Positions 36,062 to 43,140 of a stretch of DNA of 64,000 bases are shown in pieces (within the stretch, counting starts at the first letter, position 1; each line of letters starts with the position of its first letter). The notes below the pieces were generated by a model, which saw only the letters and a program-made list of their open reading frames with translations, was not told the DNA's origin and searched no databases. Location: the NCBI RefSeq assembly GCF_026626705.1, contig NZ_JAPNKC010000001.1, positions 3,100,001-3,164,000 on the forward strand, written 5' to 3'. This stretch comes from Pyxidicoccus sp. MSG2. Its GTDB lineage: Bacteria > Myxococcota > Myxococcia > Myxococcales > Myxococcaceae. The translations under genes and the position numbers were made by a program.

Positions 36062-36094
36062 GAGGGCCGACCCCCTCGCGGAAGGCCGGCCCTC
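36062..36094. terminator. Terminator-like hairpin downstream of recA
   Basis: GAGGGCCG (36062-36069) pairs with CGGCCCTC (36087-36094), 8 bp, around a 17-base loop. It lies 37 bp beyond the recA stop and before the phoD start on the same strand. It lacks a T-tract, as do the other strong hairpins in this window. Confidence 0.55.
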
Positions 36095-36130
36095 GTACTC
36101 AGGCTGCATTGACCGGGGACTGGCTCCGGC

Positions 36131-37222
36131 TCACTTCACGGCCTTCACGCGGGCGCGCTTCTCGGTGCCACCCTCGGCGGGGGCCTCTTCCGCGGCGGGC
36201 GCGGCGGCGGCGGCCGGCGCCTTGTTGATGCCGTACTTCTCCAGCACGCGGGCCTCGATGTCCTTGGCCACCTCGGGGTGCTCCTTGAGGTAGTCCTTGG
36301 CATTCTCACGGCCCTGGCCGATGCGCTCTCCGTTGAAGGAGAACCAGCTGCCGCTCTTCTCCACGATGTTGTCGTTGGAGGCGAGGTCGATGAGGTCGCC
36401 CTCACGGGAGATGCCCGTGCCGTACATGATGTCGAACTCGACCTCCTTGAACGGGGGGGCCACCTTGTTCTTCACGACCTTCACGCGGGTGCGGCTGCCC
36501 ACCACGTTCTCGCCGTTCTTGATGGCGCCGATGCGGCGGATGTCCAGGCGCTGCGACGCGTAGAACTTCAGCGCGTTGCCGCCCGTCGTCGTCTCGGGGT
36601 TGCCGAACATCACGCCAATCTTCATGCGGATCTGGTTGATGAAGATGACGCACGTCTGGCTCTTGGAGATGGTGCCCGTGAGCTTGCGGAGCGCCTGGCT
36701 CATGAGGCGGGCCTGCACGCCCATGTGGGCGTCGCCCATCTCACCCTCGAGCTCGGCCTTCGGCACGAGCGCGGCGACCGAGTCCACCACCAGCACGTCG
36801 ATGGCGCCCGAGCGCACCAGCATCTCCGCGATTTCGAGCCCCTGCTCACCGGTGTCCGGCTGGCTCAAGAGCAGGTCATCGGTGCGCACGCCCAGCTTGC
36901 GGGCATAGCCCACGTCGAGCGCGTGCTCCGCGTCCACGTAGCCGCAGATGCCGCCACGCTTCTGCGCCTCGGCGACGATGTGGAGACACAGCGTCGTCTT
37001 GCCGGAGGACTCCGGCCCGAAGATTTCGATGATGCGGCCCTTGGGCACGCCACCCACGCCCAGGGCGATATCCAGGGAGATCGAGCCCGTCGAAATGGCC
37101 TGGATGTCGCGCATCAGCGGCTCGTCCTTGCCGAGCCGCATGATGGACCCCTTGCCGAACTGGCGCTCCACCGCGGACATCGCCAGCTCGATCGCCTTTT
37201 CCTTCTCCTGATTCACGGCCAT
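36131..37222 (-). CDS. recA: RecA recombinase
   Basis: A 363-residue recombinase for homologous recombination and the SOS response. It has the Walker A motif GPESSGKT, the Walker B region [19 protein letters not shown], the DNA loops ([35 protein letters not shown]) and a standard C-terminal domain with an added Ala/Pro/Glu-rich, then basic, tail. The ATG at 37222 is preceded by AAGGAG. Myxococcus is known to have two recA genes; this copy has a LexA-type box upstream and may correspond to the damage-inducible one. No recX follows it here. Confidence 0.97.
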   Translation of the reverse strand: MAVNQEKEKAIELAMSAVERQFGKGSIMRLGKDEPLMRDIQAISTGSISLDIALGVGGVPKGRIIEIFGPESSGKTTLCLHIVAEAQKRGGICGYVDAEHALDVGYARKLGVRTDDLLLSQPDTGEQGLEIAEMLVRSGAIDVLVVDSVAALVPKAELEGEMGDAHMGVQARLMSQALRKLTGTISKSQTCVIFINQIRMKIGVMFGNPETTTGGNALKFYASQRLDIRRIGAIKNGENVVGSRTRVKVVKNKVAPPFKEVEFDIMYGTGISREGDLIDLASNDNIVEKSGSWFSFNGERIGQGRENAKDYLKEHPEVAKDIEARVLEKYGINKAPAAAAAPAAEEAPAEGGTEKRARVKAVK

Positions 37223-37261
37223 TTCTGACTGCTCCTTGTATTGGCGGACCACCCCGGTCCA

Positions 37262-37278
37262 CCTGAACGCGCTTTTAG
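37262..37278 (-). promoter_or_regulatory. LexA-box candidate upstream of recA
   Basis: On the minus strand this reads CTAAAAGCGCGTTCAGG, 40 bp before the recA ATG. It fits every position of the degenerate consensus I recall for the Myxococcus LexA site (CTRHAMRYBYGTTCAGS). The location, overlapping the likely recA promoter, is what repression by LexA would need. The site is seen directly; the regulator is inferred. Confidence 0.7.
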
Positions 37279-37334
37279 TACGCGATGGGTAGACCCTAGT
37301 CCACCCCTCTGACATCCGTCCTGCATCCTGGCCT

Positions 37335-38285
37335 TCAGCTCTCGCGGAGGGCAGCCAGGAAGGCGGCCACCAGCCCGCCCAGGACGACCCACAGGCCCAC
37401 CGGCCCGTCGGTGACGAGTGGAACCACCAGCCCGAGGCAGGTGACGAGGGCCAGCAGACCGAGCCCCACCCGGTACACGGCGGACTTCGGGGGGGCAAGC
37501 CACAAGGCCATCAGGGCCAGCACGGAGAGACCTACCTGCGTGGTGACCAGGCTGTCAGGCCCGCCCGACCTCGCCAGTTCCTGCGCCACCTGGGTCAGCA
37601 GCCCCGCCACCAGCACGGTGCCGGGGACGGCGGGGCCCAGGGCGTGGCCCACGCCCCGGCGCCCGTGGGCGCGCAGGTGCTCCAGGTCCTCCGGCCGCAC
37701 CTCCAGGGCGTAGGGGAAGCCCAGGGACAGGAGCGACTCCACCGCCACGGCGCGGCAGGAGCGGCCCCGGGTGTCCACCAGCCCCTCCAGCTTCCCGGTC
37801 TCCAGGAGCCGGTGGAAGGTGTCCGCCAGCGGACGATTCCCCCCTTCCGCGGCAATCTGCTCCAGCAGCGCGTTCAGCCGCAGGGCCAGTTCCGGGCGCT
37901 CCTTCTCCGGTGCGCGGCGGGCCTGCTCCGTCAGCACCAGGATGGGCAGCGGCAACTCCAGCGGCGGGGTGGGCTTGCCCGGCAGCGCGAGCCGGGACGG
38001 CCCGGCGGCCTCGGGGGAGCGGCGCTCGCCCTGCCTGGCGTGGCGCGCGGACGGAGCCACCGCCGCGGGAGGCGGGGCCTTCTCCAGCGGAGAGGAAAAC
38101 GGCCCCTCCCAGGAGGCCAGGTCCTCGTCCGCTTCCCCGGGCGGGGCCTCCCTCTCCACGGCGCCGGCCGCGGGAGGCTCCCAGGCCGCCACGTCGGGGG
38201 GCCGGGTCTCCGGGGCCTCCTCCGGGAGCCGGTGCGTAGGTGGATGTAGACGAGGAGCGTCCGGCACGGAGGAAACTGTAGCCAC
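37335..38285 (-). CDS. Hypothetical protein with C-terminal membrane helices
   Basis: A protein of about 316 residues. The first 110 are Pro/Ala/Glu-rich and probably disordered. Residues 115-215 form a helical domain ([41 protein letters not shown]). Three or four hydrophobic segments follow ([58 protein letters not shown]). I do not recognise it. The start is uncertain: GTG at 38285 has no good ribosome site. It is divergent from the sigma-factor operon, 58 bp away, and ends 112 bp before recA on the same strand. Confidence 0.55.
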   Translation of the reverse strand: MATVSSVPDAPRLHPPTHRLPEEAPETRPPDVAAWEPPAAGAVEREAPPGEADEDLASWEGPFSSPLEKAPPPAAVAPSARHARQGERRSPEAAGPSRLALPGKPTPPLELPLPILVLTEQARRAPEKERPELALRLNALLEQIAAEGGNRPLADTFHRLLETGKLEGLVDTRGRSCRAVAVESLLSLGFPYALEVRPEDLEHLRAHGRRGVGHALGPAVPGTVLVAGLLTQVAQELARSGGPDSLVTTQVGLSVLALMALWLAPPKSAVYRVGLGLLALVTCLGLVVPLVTDGPVGLWVVLGGLVAAFLAALRES

Positions 38286-38343
38286 GGGCCCGGGTGCGGT
38301 TCAAAGCGAAGGCGCCCGCAACTTCTTGCGGGCAACGGGGTTG

Positions 38344-38955
38344 ATGTCCGCCGTGGACCTGGATTCGGACGCACAGGCGATGCTGAAGGTGGCCAAGGGA
38401 GACCGCCAGGCGTTTGCCTGGCTGTTCGACCGCTACCACGCGAGCGTGGCGCGGTTCGCCTTCCGCTTCGTGAATGACCGGGAGCGCGCGGAGGAGCTCA
38501 CGCAGGACATCTTCGTGAAGCTCTACCGCCACGCGGGCGCCTACAAGCCGACGGCGCGCTTCAAGACGTTCCTCTTCCGGGTGGCCACCAACCACTGCCT
38601 CAACGAGGTGCGGCGAGGAGAGTACCGGGTGTCCCATACCTCGTCCGAGACGCCGGAAGGTGAAGAGACGGGAGCGGTGGAGATGGCGGGGCCGGAGGGT
38701 GACAGGCCGGACCAAGCGCTGGCGGGGCGGGAGTTGGAGCGGGTGGTGGGCGCGGCGCTGGGAGACATGAGCGCCCGGGAGCGCGCGGCCTTCACCATGT
38801 GCCGCTTCGAGGGCATGGCGTACCGGGACATCGCGGAGGCGCTCGAGGCGAGCGAGGCCGCGGTGAAGAGTCTCATCCATCGCGCGACGCTGGCGGTGGC
38901 GCGAAGGATTGAAGAGCTGCAGGCGGGCACCGCGCCCGCGAGGAGCAGGGCATGA
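38344..38955 (+). CDS. ECF-type RNA polymerase sigma factor (RpoE-like)
   Basis: A 203-residue sigma-70 family member with only regions 2 and 4. Region 2 (FDRYHASVARFAFRFVNDR; AEELTQDIFVKLYRH; FKTFLFRVATNHCLNEVRR) binds core polymerase and the -10 box. Region 4 (LGDMSARERAAFTMCRFEG; YRDIAEALEASEAAVKSLIHRA) is the helix-turn-helix for the -35 box. It heads a four-gene run in which each start overlaps the previous stop; the next gene is a zinc anti-sigma factor, so it is probably kept inactive until an envelope signal arrives. It may correspond to a described M. xanthus RpoE protein, but that cannot be settled here. Confidence 0.94.
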   Translation: MSAVDLDSDAQAMLKVAKGDRQAFAWLFDRYHASVARFAFRFVNDRERAEELTQDIFVKLYRHAGAYKPTARFKTFLFRVATNHCLNEVRRGEYRVSHTSSETPEGEETGAVEMAGPEGDRPDQALAGRELERVVGAALGDMSARERAAFTMCRFEGMAYRDIAEALEASEAAVKSLIHRATLAVARRIEELQAGTAPARSRA

Positions 38956-39428
38956 GCTGTGGTTTCGAAGAGGACCTGACGGCGTACGTGGACGGGGAGC
39001 TGCCCCCGGCCCGGCGCGAGGAGGTGGCGGCCCACCTGGGCACCTGCGCCGGATGCCGCTCCACGCACGCGCTCTTGCGCAACACCGTGGCGCGGCTGGC
39101 GGAGCTGCCCGCGTATGAGCCCTCCTCCGCCACCCGGCGCGCGGTGATGGCGAAGCTGGACGCGCTGCCGGTGCCCTGGTGGGAGCGACTCCGGACGTGG
39201 CTGCGGCCCGTGGTGCTGGTGCCGACGGCGGGCCTTGCCGCCGCGGTGGGCCTGGCGCTGCTGATGGCGGGCCCCGGCCCGGACGCGCCGCCCGAGCTGG
39301 AGGACGCGGCGGTGATGGAGCTGGCCGCCAACCTGGAAGTGGCCGAGGACTACGAGGTGCTCGGACTGGACAGCGCGGAAGACCTGGAGGTCGTCGCGAA
39401 CCTCCACGAACTGGAGGCGACGCCATGA
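38952..39428 (+). CDS. Zinc-binding (ZAS) anti-sigma factor, membrane-spanning
   Basis: A protein of 158 residues. The cytoplasmic part has the anti-sigma zinc motif H28-x3-C32-x2-C35 (AAHLGTCAGC) and an acidic N-terminal helix that would bind the sigma factor. One membrane helix follows at about 86-107 (PVVLVPTAGLAAAVGLALLM). The outer 50 residues are acidic and Leu-rich (ANLEVAEDYEVLGL; AEDLEVVANLHELE). The start ATG overlaps the sigma-factor stop and its own stop overlaps the next start. The periplasmic tail resembles the end of the exported protein two genes downstream. Confidence 0.9.
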   Translation: MSCGFEEDLTAYVDGELPPARREEVAAHLGTCAGCRSTHALLRNTVARLAELPAYEPSSATRRAVMAKLDALPVPWWERLRTWLRPVVLVPTAGLAAAVGLALLMAGPGPDAPPELEDAAVMELAANLEVAEDYEVLGLDSAEDLEVVANLHELEATP

Positions 39429-39922
39429 TGAAGCGACTGGACCTGGCCGCGCTGGGACTGGTGGTGACGCTGCTGGCGGGCGCCACCGCGCGCGCGGAGA
39501 CGGAGGCGCCCCGCACGGCGGCCGAGCGCTTCGAGCGGATGACGCCCGAGGAGAAGGAGGCGCTGCGCGCGAAGCTGCGCGAGTTCAAGTCGCTGCCTCC
39601 GGACGAGCAGGCGCGCATCCGCGGCAACCTGGAGCGCTGGCGCAAGCTGCCGCCCGAGGAGCGCGAGCGCATCCGCGCCAACCTGCGCGAGCTGAAGCGA
39701 CTCTCCCCCGCGGAGAGACAGGCGCTGCGGGAGCGCGTGCGCGAGCTGAGGAAGCTGCCGCCCGAGGAGCGCGCGGAGATGCGCGAGCGCGTGCGGCAGT
39801 ACCTGCGCGAGCACCCCGAGAAGCGCGAGCAGATGATGGAGAACATGCGGCGCTGGCGGCAGTTGTCGCCCGAGCAGCGTCAGGAGGTGCGCGAGCGCCT
39901 GCGCGAGAGGCGGCGCCGGTGA
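39425..39922 (+). CDS. DUF3106-type exported repeat protein
   Basis: A 165-residue exported protein: signal peptide MMKRLDLAALGLVVTLLAGATARA. The rest is about seven helical repeats of 18-19 residues, each beginning with L-S/P-P-x-E-R/Q/K (for example LPPEERERIRANLRELKR, LSPAERQALRERVRELRK), extremely rich in Arg and Glu. This matches DUF3106. Such proteins resemble periplasmic CpxP/Spy-like helical sensors or chaperones. It overlaps both neighbours (ATGA and GTGA), so it belongs to the sigma-factor unit and may take part in signal sensing in the periplasm. Confidence 0.82.
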   Translation: MMKRLDLAALGLVVTLLAGATARAETEAPRTAAERFERMTPEEKEALRAKLREFKSLPPDEQARIRGNLERWRKLPPEERERIRANLRELKRLSPAERQALRERVRELRKLPPEERAEMRERVRQYLREHPEKREQMMENMRRWRQLSPEQRQEVRERLRERRRR

Positions 39923-40290
39923 GCCGCGGCCCGACAGTCCTTCCGGTGGCGACAGGCAGCGCGCGCAAAGCAGCGGCGGTGAGCGGCGGCGCGATGCACT
40001 CCCTCGCGACACCTCGCCATGCACGGGGCGCGGCCCGCTGGAGCCGGGCCCTCGCCGCGTTCCTCGTCGCCCTGACGCTGGGAGCACTCCCCGCCGCCGC
40101 GCAGGAGTCACCGCCTCCTCCGCCGCCCCCTTCCGTCCCCGCCCAGCCTCCGCCGCCCAGGAGCACACCGCGCGCCCAGCCCACACTGACCGACGAGGAC
40201 CGCGAGGTGGTGGAGAACCTGGAGCTGCTCGAGAGCCTGGATGCGACCGAGGACCTGGATGTCCTGCTGGAGCTGAGCCAGAAGGAATGA
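39919..40290 (+). CDS. Small exported protein of the sigma-factor operon
   Basis: A protein of up to 123 residues. A signal segment WSRALAAFLVALTLGALPAAAQ is followed by a Pro-rich stretch and an acidic tail, TDEDREVVENLELLESLDAT, then EDLDVLLEL. The GTG at 39919 overlaps the DUF3106 stop as GTGA, in line with its neighbours, but gives 48 residues before the end of the signal core. The ATG at 39994 gives a more usual signal peptide, so the start is open. The tail repeats the NLE-x-x-E...EDL-D/E-V pattern seen in the periplasmic end of the anti-sigma factor, which suggests a common partner or competition. Confidence 0.65.
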   Translation: MSRGPTVLPVATGSARKAAAVSGGAMHSLATPRHARGAARWSRALAAFLVALTLGALPAAAQESPPPPPPPSVPAQPPPPRSTPRAQPTLTDEDREVVENLELLESLDATEDLDVLLELSQKE

Positions 40291-40404
40291 GCCACAGCGG
40301 AACCACCGTCCACGCCTGACGGAATGGTGCAACCGAGTTGCATACGCACTCATCGTGCGCGTGGCGGCGGGTGACGGAAGAGGGCTTCGCGGTACAATCG
40401 GGCC

Positions 40405-41340
40405 ATGCTCGTCGCGGTCCCCCGCCCCGTCGAGGTTCCCTCTCGCCGCTTCGGCCACTACCTGCTGCGCACGCGCCTCGGCACCGGAGGCATGGCCGAG
40501 GTATTCCTCGCGGACGCGGTGGACGTGCGCGGCCAGCCCTTCAGCGTGGCGCTCAAGCTGATGCGCAGGGACGTGCCCGCGGAGGTCTTCGCCGACGAGG
40601 CGGACCTGATGGGCCTGCTGGAGCACCCCAACCTCGTGCAGCGGCTGGAGGTGGGCGAGGCCTTCGGGCGCCCCTTCATCGCCATGGAGTTGCTGGTGGG
40701 AGGAGACCTGGGCGGGTTGATGCGCGCGCTGCATCAGCAGCGCCTGCCCTTCCCTCCCGACATGGCCGTCCACGTGGGAATCGAGGTGCTGCGCGGGCTG
40801 GCCTACTTCCACCAGGCGCGCACGCGCAGCGGCCGGCCGTTGGGGCTGGTGCACGGCGACGTCAACCCCGCCAACATCTTCTTCTCCGGCGACGGCGACG
40901 TGAAGCTCGGCGACTTCGGCGTGGCCAAGGCGCACGGCGCGGACATCGGCCCGGCGGACGGCGTGGCCGCGGGCAAGCTGCACTACCTCTCCCCGGAGCA
41001 GACGCGCGGCGAGCCGCTCACCCCCGCCTCGGACGTCTTCGCCATGGGCATCGTCCTCCATGAGTTGCTCGTGGGCACGCACCCCTTCCAGCGTGAGTCC
41101 ACGGACGTGCACGTGGTGATGGCGGCCATCCGCGCGGCACGCCTCCACCTGCCCTTCACCATGGACCGGACGCTCGCCGCCATCCTCCGCAAGGCCCTGG
41201 CGCCGGACATGGCCAGCCGCTACCGCACCGCGGGCGAGCTCGCCGGCGCGCTCCTCACCTGGTCCCTGGACACGGGCCACGGCCCCACGCGCACGGACGT
41301 GCGGCGCTGGCTGGCGGAAGCGCTCGGCCTCATCGGCTGA
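40405..41340 (+). CDS. Serine/threonine protein kinase (Hanks type)
   Basis: A 311-residue soluble kinase consisting of the catalytic domain only. Motifs in order: glycine loop LGTGGMAEVF (about 26-35), VALKLM with the ATP-binding Lys, the catalytic loop VHGDVNPANIFF (HGD instead of HRD, and Asn in place of the usual Lys), the GDFGVAK magnesium loop and the activation segment to LSPEQ. HGD kinases lack the Arg that usually makes activity depend on activation-loop phosphorylation. There is no membrane helix or sensor domain. Its last 46 bp recur exactly at 51195-51240, marking the boundary of the T6SS effector insertion. Confidence 0.93.
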   Translation: MLVAVPRPVEVPSRRFGHYLLRTRLGTGGMAEVFLADAVDVRGQPFSVALKLMRRDVPAEVFADEADLMGLLEHPNLVQRLEVGEAFGRPFIAMELLVGGDLGGLMRALHQQRLPFPPDMAVHVGIEVLRGLAYFHQARTRSGRPLGLVHGDVNPANIFFSGDGDVKLGDFGVAKAHGADIGPADGVAAGKLHYLSPEQTRGEPLTPASDVFAMGIVLHELLVGTHPFQRESTDVHVVMAAIRAARLHLPFTMDRTLAAILRKALAPDMASRYRTAGELAGALLTWSLDTGHGPTRTDVRRWLAEALGLIG

Positions 41341-41353
41341 AATGACGAAGCCC
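41295..41353. repeat. Left direct repeat bounding the effector island (kinase 3' end)
   Basis: Bases 41295-41340, the last 15 codons and stop of the kinase gene, are identical to 51195-51240. With two mismatches the match continues to 41353/51253. Beyond that only weak similarity remains in the terminator region. The two copies lie exactly 9,900 bp apart. The arrangement is that of an attachment-site duplication at the 3' end of a gene. Confidence 0.85.
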
Positions 41354-41472
41354 CGGACTTCGGGCCGGCTGCTCCGGGATGGGCAGCACTCTTCCTTTGC
41401 ACCAGAAACGGTTCGCGGTGAAGCCTCGATGGGGAGCAGCACTGGAGCAACGAGACCCGTCTCATGAGGGTT

Positions 41473-42159
41473 TCACCTGCTGGGCGCAAGGCGCTGGCGT
41501 GCCTCCTTCAGAAGAACCGTGAGGACGCGGCCCCCGGCATGCATCAGGTACGGGGCGCTCTCGCCACGGCGGTCCTTGTACTCGCGCAGGACGATTCGTC
41601 CCGCCTCGGCTTCGGCGGCAAGCCATTCCACGACCTCGGTGAGGGAAGGAGCGAGGACGGCCTTGTCGTCCTCGTCGCGGCCGAAGTTGATGACCTGACC
41701 GGAGGTACCGCGCTCGCCCGGGGAGAGGTCCACACCAAGGTAGTTACCTTCCAGTGGCTCCTTCCACAGGGGCAGCCACCCCTCGCAAGTGTAGGCGCGC
41801 CGAATGGCGCCTCCAGGCAAGGAGCTGGCCAGGGCTCCGAGCGCCTTGAGCTGTCTGGGTTGATGGGTGGCTCGCAGCTCGGCCCAGACCCGCCACTCGG
41901 AGAGCGCCGTTTCGACGGGGAGGAACTGGAAGCCGGCGAGAAGCCCTGGATGCTCGCCCTGCTGGCCGTCATTCAACAGCCATTGCGCGACGACCTCCTC
42001 GGGCAGTGGGCGCCCCATGGCCTCTGCCAACGCGTGGAGACTCGAGTCGGAGGCTGGAGGACGCAGTTGCAGGAAGAACGAGGGATGATGTGCTCGCAGC
42101 CATTCCCGATACCGCCCCCAGGCGTTCGTCAGCCGCTCCGCCTCCTCATTCCTCGTCAT
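41473..42159 (-). CDS. SMI1/KNR4 (SUKH) family protein, probable immunity protein
   Basis: A 228-residue cytosolic protein with the SUKH pattern: an N-terminal W...YREWLRAHHPSFF helix, HALAEAMGRPLPEEVVAQWLLNDGQ, GFQFLPVETALSEWR, then WLPLWKEPLEGNYLGVDLSPG and a C-terminal LTEVVEWLAAE helix. SUKH proteins are well-known immunity proteins of polymorphic toxins, many of them nucleases. The start at 42159 overlaps the previous gene by 14 bp and matches the family N-terminus; a longer frame begins at 42192. It is the last gene of the RHS operon. Whether it protects against this toxin or a displaced older one is not known. Confidence 0.83.
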   Translation of the reverse strand: MTRNEEAERLTNAWGRYREWLRAHHPSFFLQLRPPASDSSLHALAEAMGRPLPEEVVAQWLLNDGQQGEHPGLLAGFQFLPVETALSEWRVWAELRATHQPRQLKALGALASSLPGGAIRRAYTCEGWLPLWKEPLEGNYLGVDLSPGERGTSGQVINFGRDEDDKAVLAPSLTEVVEWLAAEAEAGRIVLREYKDRRGESAPYLMHAGGRVLTVLLKEARQRLAPSR

Positions 42160-42472
42160 ACTGAAAGTCGGCGGTGAAGGCCCAGCGCCCATCCGGCTTG
42201 CGCCGGAAGACGTAGCAGGCGCTCCGAAGGCCTGTGGTGTAGCGCCGGTGCAAGAGGAAGAGCTTCCTCACGGCGAGCTGGACCTCCTCGTCAGGCACCA
42301 CGGTGCCGGACCCGACAGCGAGCGGCTCGATGCTCAACACATAGCTCTCGCTACTGTCCGTCCCGGGCTGGCGCTCCGCCCGAAGGCTCGCCGCATCCCA
42401 CTGGGAGGGAAGCAGGGCCAACACCGCGCCCCCCAGTTCCCGGTCAATCGGAAGCTGTTCCTCCTGCAGCAT
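42146..42472 (-). CDS. YezG-like (DUF600-like) putative immunity protein
   Basis: A 108-residue cytosolic protein. The layout is like YezG: an early helix, LLPSQWDAASLRAER, a Ser-rich strand pair SYVLSIEPL, a helix LAVRKLFLLHRRY, and a C-terminal strand WAFTADFQYDEE. YezG-type proteins neutralise nuclease toxins of the Endonuclease NS_2 group, the same toxin class as the RHS C-terminus here. The resemblance is by pattern, not alignment. A GGTGAG site precedes the ATG. It lies 3 bp after the upstream gene and overlaps the SUKH gene. Confidence 0.62.
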   Translation of the reverse strand: MLQEEQLPIDRELGGAVLALLPSQWDAASLRAERQPGTDSSESYVLSIEPLAVGSGTVVPDEEVQLAVRKLFLLHRRYTTGLRSACYVFRRKPDGRWAFTADFQYDEE

Positions 42473-42475
42473 GGC

Positions 42476-43114
42476 TCACCCGTAGTGCATCTGTGTTTCG
42501 ACGTCGTACTGGCGAGGATCTCCAGCCACGCGCCAGAGCGGCCAGCGAAGCTCACGCCCGTGCTGGGTATACAGCTCGAAGGCCCGCTTCAGCAGTCCCT
42601 CGAGCTCCGGACTGATGGCCACCTCGCGAAAGTCCTCGTCCTTGGTGACGAGGAACCTCGCGAGAGAGGGCAGGCGCTGCTCGAAGGTCAGCTCCGACCA
42701 GCCGCCGCCCGCGGCTGCAATCATCGCCCTGGCAACGGCCTGGTCCAGCGGCTCCCGGGCCCGCTCGAGCACCTCGCGTGCGTCGGAGGTCTCGAGGGCC
42801 ACGTCGTAGGTCCATCCCGCTTCGCCTCGATGGAACTTGAACTCGATGAGATGCAGCGGCACCCCCGCCGCGATGGCTTCCTTGAAGAAGCGCCGGTACG
42901 CGGCGACGAGCGCGGAGCCATCATGACGGATGGGCGGCGGCTTCCCCCCCTTGAGGCTTCCACCGTTGAGCGCACTGCCTTCGGGGTCCGCATCGTCGTC
43001 GAGCATGGCGCGAGAGGTCGCGGTGACATGCACGGGCGGAGCATCTCGGAGGTAGCCCCGCATCACGTTCGCCAAGGCTTCGATGTGCGGGTGCAGTTTC
43101 TCTCGGGGGGTCAT
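42476..43114 (-). CDS. Unrecognised cytosolic protein directly after the RHS toxin; candidate immunity protein
   Basis: A protein of about 212 residues, no signal peptide or membrane helix. It contains HLIEFKFHRGEAGWTYDV, LPSLARFLVTKDEDFREV and WPLWRVAGDPRQYDVE, with many acidic and aromatic residues, as in proteins that cap a toxin. I do not recognise a family. The start is taken as the ATG at 43114, with AAAGGA upstream; an ATG at 43132 and a TTG overlapping the RHS stop (43144) are alternatives. Its position immediately downstream of the toxin is the usual place for the matching immunity gene. Confidence 0.7.
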   Translation of the reverse strand: MTPREKLHPHIEALANVMRGYLRDAPPVHVTATSRAMLDDDADPEGSALNGGSLKGGKPPPIRHDGSALVAAYRRFFKEAIAAGVPLHLIEFKFHRGEAGWTYDVALETSDAREVLERAREPLDQAVARAMIAAAGGGWSELTFEQRLPSLARFLVTKDEDFREVAISPELEGLLKRAFELYTQHGRELRWPLWRVAGDPRQYDVETQMHYG

Positions 43115-43140
43115 GCTGGAGCTTCCTTTCATACCCTTCT

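Noticed and set aside
37246-37260. GGACC/GGTCC inverted repeat between recA and its LexA box, as a second operator
   Set aside because: Five-bp GC arms are common by chance here, and no known recA regulator has such a site.
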